From Ottelia alismoides (lineage: Eukaryota; Streptophyta; Magnoliopsida; Alismatales; Hydrocharitaceae), in the NCBI GenBank assembly GCA_037367405.1, contig JAZKJV010003278.1:310001-374000 (forward strand): 64,000 bases of DNA, written 5' to 3'. Position numbers and translations under genes: made by a program. Positions 9,595-18,470 of this stretch are shown in pieces; position 1 is the first letter of the stretch, and every line of letters begins with the position of its first letter. The notes under the pieces were generated by a model. The model saw only the letters and a program-made list of their open reading frames with translations. It had not been told where the DNA came from and did no database searches.

Positions 9595-11696
9595 ATGATG
9601 GGTAGACGATCTATTAGGAAGCCTCTGGCTGCACCGCTTTCAGGCACATCTACCTGCTCATCTAGGTTGGTTCGCGAAAACCGAGACCCGCTCTCCGAAC
9701 CCGAGTACGACTCCACCCTGTTCCCCCTCGATCCCCCTTCTTCTGAGACCGAGATACCAGTGCCAGAGGAGAGACAGACAGATGATTTATCAGCACCTGA
9801 GTTTGGATGTTTTGATTTTGCAGAAACTATGGCCGGCAGTAGTGACGACCGCACCCAAGGTCCTCAGCACGATCAGACTTTCATTATGGACCAGGGTGGA
9901 ATCAACTCCACCTTGATCGCCTCCCTTGAGACAGTTCAGCAGCAGTTGAGGGATCAGGGAGCCTTCATGTTGGACATGAGGCGTGAGATGGAGCAGTTGA
10001 GAGCCGCTCGCGACCAGCGCGAGCCCGGGGACGGGCCGAGGATATCCGACGATGAAGCAGCCGTCGCAGCAGCCGCAGCAGCAGCAACAGATGCACCGAG
10101 ACCGATGCGGGAGTTACGCAACCACGGGTCGACCTTGATGCATCATTGGGTTGTACTTCCAGCTATCGTGGGGGACTTCAAGTTCCCCACGAACACTTTG
10201 CAGCTACTCCCCCGATTCCATGGGCTCGCCACAGAGGAGCCCCATCTCCACCTTCAGGAGTTTCTGATGATCTGCAACACAGTCCACGACCGTTAGGTGG
10301 ACCAGATACCATACGGATGAATGCCTTCCCCTTCTCCTTAGCAGATAGAGCAGCCACCTGGCTGAAGCACTTGGGGAAGTTCGTCTACACCTGGGAGCAG
10401 CTCCGCACCGAGTACTTGCATAAGTACTATCCACTCGGGCGAACGAACGCCGCTAGAGCCTTGATCAGCAACTTCTCCATGCTCCCCAACGAGCAGTTTC
10501 ACGAGGCATGGGAGAGATTCAGAGAGCTGATCGACAGATGCCCGCACCATGATATTTCCAAGCCGTACCTTGTTCAGAGCTTTTTCAGCGGGCTGACACC
10601 AAAGCTTCAGGGCTTGGTGAACGCTTCTTGTGGCGGGTCCTATTTCACCAAGGATCACAATCAGGTCGGGGCCATCTACGAGGAGACGACCGAGAACTAC
10701 ATGGTGATGTCCCACACCCGATTGTACACACAGGGACGCCAGCAACCACAGACCGTGCAGTGCAAGAGGATAGCACGGGTCGACGCCGGTCCATCCAGTT
10801 CGTCAGCGGCAGCAGCACAGGCAGAGAGTTCAGCCGCAGACATGGGGATCATCAGCGCGAAGCTGGACCGGATGGAGATTATCGAGAAGAAGCAGTACCG
10901 AGGCATCACGCAGATGGAGCAGATGGCACAGACTCTGAGTGACCTGAAGACACAGCGCATGTGTCTCCAGGAGGCACAAACGGCTTCACAGCCTCGTCTT
11001 TAGGCACGAGGCGATCTGAGTAGCAACAGCAGCTCGTCCCAGCGCTCCAGCTCCCACCAGCAGCCTAGACAGGTTCACCTTGTACAGGCGGAGCCGTACC
11101 AGCAGCCGCAGCTCACCTGCCAGGCACCACCATCCACTGACACTCAGATGGTGGTGAACAAGCCGGATCAGCCTCTACCAGTGCTCCTGCCACCCCAGTA
11201 CGATTTAGAGCTGTTGATGGATGTCAACGGGATTTGGTACGACCACCCCCAGCCCGGTATCCGACGAGACCATCCCGGATTCCGTTGGTTGGCCGGAGGT
11301 GCCCAGCCCCAGCAGCAGCCTTCAGGACAGGGTGGCCAGTACAGCCATCAGAGGGATCACCAGCAGCAGCAGCAGCCCCCAGTGTACCCACAGCAGTAGC
11401 AGCAGTCACAGTCTTATGGTCCTCGTCCCTATCAGCAGGGATAGTCTTGGAGGCGTGATCAGCCTCATCAGCCGTAGCATCATCCACAATCTTACCCCTC
11501 TCACTCACAGCAGCAGCAGCCTCACTTCCAGAGAGGCTACCCGTCAGGTTCTCATGGGCCATCCTATGAGAACCCTGCCTTGGATGACATAGCCCGCCTC
11601 CTCACGGATCAGCAGGCTACATTTCGACGGGAGATGGATGAGTTCCGCCAGGAGATGCGGGACATAGTGAGAGGGAAGGCCTCCATCCCTGCCTAG
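9595..11696 (+). pseudogene. gag: E1 gag, broken
   Basis: Starts at ATGATGGGTAGACG (9595), matched by the E3 gag start MMMGRRS at 38498. Gag would form the cytoplasmic virus-like particle. The N-terminal part is serine and acid rich, then comes a heptad-like segment (TVQQQLRDQGAFMLDMRREMEQL), and the retrotransposon gag core follows: LQLLPRFHGLATEEPHLHLQ, AFPFSLADRAATWLKHLGK, EAWERFRELIDRCPHH. A Gln/Pro/Ser-rich tail follows; no CCHC zinc knuckle is visible. TAG at 10294 is followed by a frame change before AFPFSLAD. Further in-frame TAGs lie at 11001, 11397, 11442, 11475 and 11694. The last aligns with CAG in E3 (52738-53671 piece). Confidence 0.88.
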
Positions 11697-12486
11697 ATAG
11701 AGCCGAACCCCAACAACCTCAAGAGGAAGTCTGAGCAGGTAATTTGTACTGAGTATGCCACTCCGAGTGATACTTTTTGTGATATGTCTGCATATCTTTT
11801 TGATACTGATTTTGTTACATTTAGGAGCGGTAGGATGCCAGCAGGCGGCGCCTCGTCTAAGCGACACCACGAGGATCCTTCTAGAGCGCCCGGCGAGGAG
11901 GAGAGCGGTACTGAGGCCGCTAGAGATGATGACGGTGGTACTGATGCCACCACGGATGCTGATCCCACCGGCGGTACTGGGGCCGCCGTTTCACCAGTTG
12001 GAGGAGGTGGTACTGAGGCCACCCATGTTGCTGAGCCAGAGCGTGGTACTGAGGCTGCCCGTCTACCAGCCGATGGTGGTGCTGATGCCACCAGTTCTTC
12101 TGAGATTCCTGTAGTTTTCCCTTTTGCTGATGTATCTCGAGACATTTCTGGAAATAAAGGAAAGGGTTTGTTTTCTTCTGGTCCCACTATGGTGCATGAT
12201 GTATGTGTGGATCCGACCGTCGAGCCGTCTAGACCCTTTTCTAGTCCTTCATCTGAGAAGGACCCTGTGATCCCCTTTCCTAGAGCCCTTCATATGGGAA
12301 AGGGGAAGAAAAATGAAAATCCAAAAAAGAGGCAGCAGGAAGAGTTCAACCAGCAGATGATAGATCGTTTCCACATTCAGCTGACTCTTCAGGAGGCTTT
12401 GCAGCACATCCCTCTACTCCAGCGTTCTCTGAGAGACAGGACTACAGTTTAGGAGGAAGAGGAGGAACCACCATTCAGAGATTCAA
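11697..12486 (+). pseudogene. E1 gag-protease linker with GGT(E/D)A repeats
   Basis: Same frame as the gag tail and open until TAG at 12450. At about 11880-12110 it encodes a degenerate repeat: GTEAARDD, GGTDATTDA, GGTGAAVS, GGTEATHVAE, GTEAARLPA, GGADATSS, spaced by roughly 8-20 residues. E3 keeps a cognate series (GGTDAT, GGTNAT) at about 53090-53300. Downstream is a basic stretch (GKGKKNENPKKRQQEEFNQQ) and a segment with a coiled-coil look. No catalytic motif. It may be a flexible spacer; function unknown. Confidence 0.7.
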
Positions 12487-12915
12487 GTGCTGACGAGAAC
12501 TACTTGTTTCGCGGTCCAGAACCGTCTGCCTGCCAAGAGGCTAGATTCCGGAGCCCCGTATGTCAGATGCCATATCAGAGAGCAGAGGTTCGACCGTACT
12601 CTATTAGACAACGGATCGTCTATCAACCTACTTTCGGCAGCCCTTCTCGACCGCTTGGAGTTGGGCACTCTTCGATAGAGCTGGACAGTCCTTCAGTTTG
12701 CTGATCGATCTGTCAAGAGGCCGAAGGGGTGGTTGAGGGACGTTGTCATCACGATTCAGGGACATAAATTCCCCCATGGACTTCGTAGTGTTGGACATGG
12801 AGATCCCTAAGCCAGTGACCGATACCCCCATCATTCTCGGCCGCCCGTTCTTGGCCACAGCCAAGGCAGTGACCGACTATGATAGCGGGAAGGTATACTT
12901 TCGCGTCGAGGGCGA
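12487..12915 (+). pseudogene. E1 aspartic protease, frameshifted
   Basis: Retropepsin-like domain in two frames. The first carries YVRCHIREQRFDRTLLDNG and then SSINLLSAALLDRLELG, with the catalytic Asp in LLDNG (most relatives have D-S/T-G). A frame change near 12770 leads to MDFVVLDMEIPKPVTDTP, IILGRPFLATAKAVTDY and DSGKVYFRVEGE. A stop at 12676-12678 also interrupts it. It also enters from a different frame than the linker, so at least two shifts separate it from gag. It would process gag-pol; now inactive. Confidence 0.85.
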
Positions 12916-13740
12916 AAGTGTACAAATAGAGACGGTCGAGGACAGCAGAGCCAGAGACAGAGCATGCTCAGAGACTACTTCCGATACAGAGCAGATGAAA
13001 GATGCTGGGTCAGAAATCCACCAGGACTGCAACTTTGTGATCACAGATGACAAGGCAGTTTGGGCAGACCCAGTAGCACAGGCCATCCTCTCACATTCAG
13101 ATTCCGCTGATGCAGAGACGACAGCAGAGGAGAGCTTGGAGAGCACATTCCTGGTCCATGAATCTTTTGAGGCAACAGAGCCGGTTCTCGATCACGAAAA
13201 TGATTTTTGTGATGATAGTGTTACTGAGGCCACCTTGGATGATACAGATCCCTCAGAGTCAGATTTTGACTGGGCAGATTTTGATGACACATACCAGATC
13301 TAACTTCCACTAAGCTTGCAGCTAGGGGAGGAGGTAGATGCCGAGCAGAGTAGAGACAGTCCATTAGGGTAGCCTTCTCCAGATTCAGAGAGTGACAGAG
13401 AGCTTCAGTTCTCCCATGCGGATTTGGCAGCCTTCACGCAGAGTTTTTAGAGGCACATCCCCAGCATCCAGTTGTCCAGAGCTGAAGCCACTTCCTGCGT
13501 CGCTAAAGTATAGGTTCCTTGCGGGTGAGCATGAGATGTACCCAGCCATTATCTCCGTCGATTTGACTGGAGAACAGGAATCCCGTTTGATGGGGGTTCT
13601 TAAAAAGATCGCAAGGCGATAGGATGGAGCGTAGCAAATCTCCAGGGGATAAGTCTGGCCCTGTGCTCCCACCATATCTATCTCGAGGATGAGGCGAAGC
13701 CATCGCGTGAGTTCCAGCGGCGGCTGAACCTGAATCTGAG
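12916..13740 (+). pseudogene. E1 acidic spacer between protease and RT
   Basis: Open from the protease to about 13303 and rich in Asp, Glu, Ser and Thr (ETVEDSRARDRACSETTSD, CDDSVTEATLDDTDPSESD). It then continues with stops through 13740. Cognate acidic segments follow the protease in E2 (45860-46561) and EA (3208-3989), so the spacer is a family trait, not noise. The last part (near 13700) resembles the N-terminal approach to RT. No enzymatic motif. Confidence 0.65.
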
Positions 13741-14523
13741 AGAGGTTTCATGAAGGAGATATCGAAATGGTGGAGCGTCGATTTTATCTACCCCATCTCC
13801 GACTCCAAGTGGGTCAGCCCTTTGCATGTGGTGCCCAAGAAGACTGGCATCACTACAGTAGTCAGCGAGTCTGGAGAGGAGATTGCTACATGGGTACCCA
13901 CTTCTTGGCAGGTCTTCGTTGATTACAGGAGACTCAACCAGGCCACCAAGAAGGATCATTTCCCCCTGCCCTTTATAGATCAGATTATTGAGAGACTGGC
14001 AGGGGAAAGAGCCACTTATTGTTTTCTGGATGGGTACTCGGGCTACAACCAGGTGGCCATCGCTCCTGAGGACCAGGACAAGACTACCTTTACATGTCCC
14101 TTCGGCACATATACCTTCCGACGCATGCCATTTGGGCTATGCAATGCCCCTGCGACCTTTCAAAGATGCATGCTGTCGATCTTTTTGGAAATGTTAGGGG
14201 GAGTGCTTGGAGGTCTTCATGGAAGATTTCTCATTTACGGTGACGGATTCGACTCATGTCTTGACTGCCTAGACCGAGTACTTCAGTGATGTATATATGT
14301 CCACCTTGTGCTATCTTGGGAGAAGAGTCACTTCATGGTGACTCAAGGGACGGTGCTTGGCCATATCATCTCCAACAGGGGCATGGAGGTTGATCCGGCC
14401 AAGGTAGATGTCATTAGAAAACTCGCACCACCGTCCAATTTGCGGCAGTTACGGTCTTTCCTTGGGCACATCGGTTTCCACCGGCGATTCATTCATGATT
14501 TCAGTAGGATTGCCCGACGTTGA
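13741..14523 (+). pseudogene. E1 reverse transcriptase, active site lost
   Basis: All RT blocks are recognisable in order: WVSPLHVVPKKTG, VPTSWQVFVDYRRLNQATKK, DHFPLPFIDQIIERLAG, FLDGYSGYNQVA, TFTCPFGTYTFRRMPFG, LCNAPATFQRCML, and the thumb/connection WEKSHFMVTQGTVLGHIIS and LRQLRSFLGHIGFHRRF. At the active site the reading frame shifts around 14200-14230, and the expected F-M-D-D reads as FMED in another frame, so the second catalytic position is also altered. A TGA at 14287-14289 sits where relatives have Arg, consistent with CGA-to-TGA. Not functional. Confidence 0.92.
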
Positions 14524-15020
14524 CTGACCTGCTGACGAAAGACACCGAGTTCCTTGTCGATGACAAGTGTCTTTTGTCGTTTGAGACTCTCAAGAGATGT
14601 GTTGTTGAGTCTCCTGTTCTTCAACTGCCATATTGATCTCTCCCATTCGAGATCATGATGGATGCCTCCGATTTTGCCGTAGGGGCCGTGCTGGGACAGA
14701 GGAGGGATGGAGTTCCATTTGCTATCCACTACGCTAGCCGCACATTGGATTCCGTGCAGCGGAACTACCACAGTTCACAGGGAAGGAGGATGCTAGCCGT
14801 AGTGTTCGCCCTAGATAAGTTCAAGATCATACATTATTAGATCTAGAGTGACCTTGTATACTGATCATACCGCCATCTGGCACCTCATGGCAAAGAAGGA
14901 TGCCAAGGCCAGACTGACTAGATGGATCCTTCACTCTAGGAGTTCGACATAGAGATTAAAGATAAGCTTGGAGTCAAGAATGTGGTGACGGATCATCTCT
15001 CTCCGATTAGAGCATCTTTG
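14524..15020 (+). pseudogene. E1 RNase H, broken
   Basis: Frame changes just after the RT thumb. Motifs: LTDLLTKDTEFLVDDKC, FETLKRCVVESPVLQLPY, MMDASDFAVGAVLGQRRDGV, PFAIHYASRTLDSVQRNY, LAVVFALDKFKIIHY, then VTLYTDHTAIWHLMAKKDAK and RLTRWILH. The last Asp-containing block (YTDH) is the usual third catalytic site. A stop falls after LQLPY and the two halves are in different frames. Directly upstream of the integrase region. Confidence 0.86.
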
Positions 15021-16374
15021 AGGATTCTGAGCAGATTGACCCTATTTGTGAGACCTTCCCAGATGAGGCGATCCTTTCTATCGCCTCTTCCCGTGGTATG
15101 CCGATATGTGAACTTTCTTGTTGCTAGAAAGTTCCACAAGATTGGCCTAGGCAGAGGCTTGAGACCTTCCTAGCGAAGGGCCATGTCCTACCACATGGGA
15201 GGATCCCTCCTTTACTACGAAGGAGGGGATAGCGTCTGGCGTAGGTGCATTCCTCAGGAGGAGCACCATAGCGTCCATCACTTACTGCCACAAGTTTGAG
15301 GCAGGAGGACATCACTCTAGGAGGAGAACGACCACAGAAAGTGCTCCAATCCGGCCTATGGTGGCCTACTCTCTTCAAGGACTCTAATGAGTTCGTGAAG
15401 AGTGTACCTGACTGTCAGAGGATGGGCACTTGTGGACAGCGTGATATGATGCCGATGCAATCCATTCACTTATGTGAGGTTTTTGACGCATGGGTCATCG
15501 ATTTCATGGGTCCATTCCCTAAGAGTCAGGGATTTGAGTACATTCTGTTGCCCGTTGATTATGTGAGTCGTTGGGTTGAGGCCATCCCCGCCCGACCCCG
15601 CTGATGCCAGGACAGTTTGCATATTTTTGAGGAAGCACATCATTACGTGGTTCCGGGGTCCCTAGAGTGTTGATTTCTAACGGGGGGTCTCATTTCATCA
15701 ACGACCAGGTGAAGGCCCTTGCTAGCGAGTTCGGCATAGACCATCGAGTTGCCACTCCATACCATCCACAGACGAATGAACTAGCCGAAGTGTCGAATAG
15801 GGAGATCAAGACTATTTTGCAGAAAGTCGTCCGCCTGACCGAAAGGATTGGTCACAGCTTTTGGGACTCGGTCTTGTGGGCATATAGGACGTTTTCAAGA
15901 CACCATTGGGCACATCTCCCTTTCGCCTCGTATATGGCAATCCGTGCCATTTACCTGTTGAGTTGAGACACAGGTCACTTTGGGTAGTCACAGAGATTCT
16001 TTTAGATATAGATAGTGTAGGAGACCAGAGGAGGTAAGTTAGCAGCCTTGGAGGAGATTCGTGATACCGCCTTCTCAGACAGCCTACAGTACAAGGAGAG
16101 AGGGAAGGAGTGGCATGATTCTCATATCGGCCACAAGCATTTTGAGTCTGTACAGAGAGTATGGCTGTTTGCTGCTAGGCTTCGTCTATTTCCAGGGAAG
16201 TTACAGAGGAAATGGAAGGGACCTTATCTTGTGAGAAAGGTACACGACAACGGGAGTATTGACATATCTGAGTTGTCTTCTGAGAGTACCTTTCGAGTGA
16301 ACGGCCAGCGGATCAAGCCATTTCTAGATCATGAGCCACGGGTCGTTGATGTTGCCCCTATTCACTGTGCATGA
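15021..16374 (+). pseudogene. E1 integrase with D-to-N substitution
   Basis: Would insert cDNA into chromosomes. The degraded N-terminal zinc region (about 15240-15430) retains VPDCQRMG, but the first Cys of the CxxC pair is replaced. Catalytic core: [19 protein letters not shown] (first Asp at 15500-15502); ISNGGSHFINDQ, where relatives have ISDGGSHF, so the second Asp is Asn (15679-15681); and PQTNELAEVSNREIK with the Glu at 15787-15789, 35 residues on. Then DSVLWAYRT and a C-terminal GPY-type segment (RKWKGPYLVRKVHDNGSIDI) ending in a stop at 16372-16374. Stops between 15604 and 15667 and near 15966 break it into three pieces. Confidence 0.92.
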
Positions 16375-18457
16375 GATGTGGTCATTTGACTCACATCTAT
16401 TGCATCTCATGCCTGAGTTTCACTGTTCTCCCGACCTGTATAGATCTAGATGTCCATATCATTCCATTCTTTAGTCCCACATCCCTTTTCTCATCCTTTG
16501 ATTATGCTATACTTAGGGTGTACCTTACCCTAAGTATAGGTGGGATGTAGGACTCTTGGGTATTCTTTTGATTTCTTTTTACCCCTGTCTTTGCTGCCTA
16601 TACTTAGGGATATTTTACCCTAAGTATGGGGGGGGGGGTAGACCCTGTACATTCTCCACTCGGTTTTCCCTTTGTGTACAGCTTGCTATACTTAGGATTA
16701 TTTGATCCTAAGTATAGGGGGAAAAGCCGAGACTCTCTTGATTTTCTATTCTTTCATTCGTCTTTGTATATAGCCTTCCTTTTCACTTCCCTATACTGAG
16801 CACGAGTTATGTCATCTTCATCGCTCTTGACTCTGAGGACATCATTCGAGCTAAGTATAGGGTGGTGTGTATATATTTCATATATACTTTAGCCATAACT
16901 CGTACTTTGTGTGAGTGTGTTAATAAATAAAAAAGGCTAAAAACCATAAAATCCACAAAAAAAATAAAAAATTTTCCCTGTAAATAAACATTCTTTTATT
17001 GCACATACATAGCTATTGTACAAATTATTTTTTGTAAAAATGTTTTCAAAAACTTTTTGTGTAAAGTTTGTGTAAATATGTGTACATCAAAATTATGTAT
17101 ATAAAACAAAATTTTTCCACAATGTTTTGAAAATCAAAAGTTTGCAAAACCTTGTGTAAATTTGTGTAAATATTTTGCAAAACTGGCATTCATGCATACA
17201 TACATGATTTCAAAACATTTTTCAAAATTTTGCATGCGTGTAAATATTGTGTAAATAGTATCTTTGTATATATTTGTATAGTTTTTCCTTGATTATAGTT
17301 GACATTTAAACTAGCCTGGAATTAAATTGGGAAATGGAGCTTGATTAAGATCTTAATCCACCTAATTCTAAGAGGAACCTTATAGGGCTTAGGGTTAATG
17401 CTTTTCAGGTCCATGGGGACTGAATTCTTTGAGTCCACTAGGCTATGATCACATGTCATCTAAATGAGCCTAAGTAGAGCCCTTAACAACACACACATGA
17501 CTTATATAGACAATGGCTTTACTTGGACACTGCACTTAGCACCGAGCTCTCTACGGATGAGGTGGTAAGGAGGCAGTCTTCCTTAACTTGGGGTAGCATA
17601 TGAGGGTAGTACTTCTAGGCGGAACCACTCTTCTTCTTTTAGTGAAGGAAGTGCATCTCAACTTGGTCTGGTTGCCATGAGGTCTAACAACAAGAGTTGT
17701 GGGTTGCAATAATGCTTCAAAAGAGGGATAGTCTACTGTCTCAAGAGGAAAAACTCCTTGTATATATGCTGCACATGTATATGTTGTATAGATGCACTTG
17801 AAAAAAAATGCAAAAAGAAAATAACTCCAAAAAAGTTGTGGGTCTGATAGAAAATGATAATCCCACCGGAGTATGTATATAGTGCAAATAAGCAAAGCTT
17901 GAGATTCATGTCTCACCTTATGTAGCTTGCAGCAGGGAGACTTGGCTACACTTGTTGATCTCCCAAGGATACATGGCTACACTGGCCATGGTCCATTCTC
18001 TTCTTCCCCCTCTTCTTGAGCCGGTTGAACTTAAACTTAGAAGGGAATACCCCGCTCCTCGAGGAAAGAGCGGCCAGATTGAGGTCATAGAGTTACCTTG
18101 TTGGGGAGGGTTGTCAAGTTGCCACTTCTGAGATGGAGAGCTTATACTTCACATTCACAGTACAAGGAAAGACTCATGGTCTTCAGAGTTTGTGTTTGTA
18201 GACTTGTTCTGATCTGGATTGTTGAGGAGTCTTGATTATAGGTTGGTGGAACTTAGAGGCTGTTGAGTTTTAAACTTAAGTCTAAATAAGGTTCTGACAC
18301 ATTAATAATCTAAAGATCTGATCAAGCTCCATATTTCAATTTAATGAAGGCAAGTTTAATATTCATCATTAATCCATGTATATTCTCCTCTTTTTCTTTT
18401 TCTTTTTCTTTTTCACTTCTTTTTCAAATAAGTGTTTGCTAAGGGACTAGCAAAGTT
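16375..18457 (+). other. E1 3' untranslated region
   Basis: Two kilobases with no recognisable protein. Contents in order: a hairpin array (16507-16860); an AT-rich stretch with many TTTGTGTAAA words (16920-17290); and a more mixed segment with two GGCTACACT copies (17943-17980). The paired GGCTACACT copies are also found in E2 at 44411-44465 (minus). Last comes a pyrimidine tract of CTTTTT units (18388-18418) shortly before the polypurine tract. The minus-strand open frame at 17551-17916 has no domain and I regard it as chance. Athila relatives often carry an env-like gene here; none is seen. Confidence 0.7.
16507..16860 (+). repeat. E1 hairpin array with polypurine-like 3' arms
   Basis: Four inverted repeats. 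HP1: arms 16507-16519 / 16527-16539, 13 bp perfect. HP2: 16598-16609 / 16618-16629, 12 bp with one G-T pair, followed by a run of 11 G. HP3: 16686-16698 / 16705-16717, 13 bp perfect. HP4: a longer imperfect stem of about 24 bp, 16790-16813 pairing with the stretch that ends at 16861. Core arms are CTATACTTAGG and CCTAAGTATAG. HP1 and HP3 differ at the stem base on both arms (GGGT/ACCC against GGAT/ATCC). Each 3' arm ends AAGTATAGG or similar, like the true polypurine tract. Confidence 0.85.
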
Positions 18458-18470
18458 AAGTATAGGGGGG
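18458..18470 (+). other. E1 polypurine tract
   Basis: AAGTATAGGGGGG immediately before the 3' LTR start TGATGAATAC. It primes plus-strand DNA. It contains a T and matches the 3' arms of the upstream hairpins. Confidence 0.85.

Noticed and set aside
16507..16860. CRISPR array, from repeated units with spacers
   Set aside because: The units are palindromic arms with 6-8 base loops, the intervals are irregular, and the context is a plant retrotransposon.
17551..17916. 121-residue minus-strand frame in the E1 3' untranslated region, considered as env-like
   Set aside because: Opposite strand to the element, no signal peptide plus anchor arrangement, no similarity to any Athila env-like protein I can name, and no counterpart in E2.
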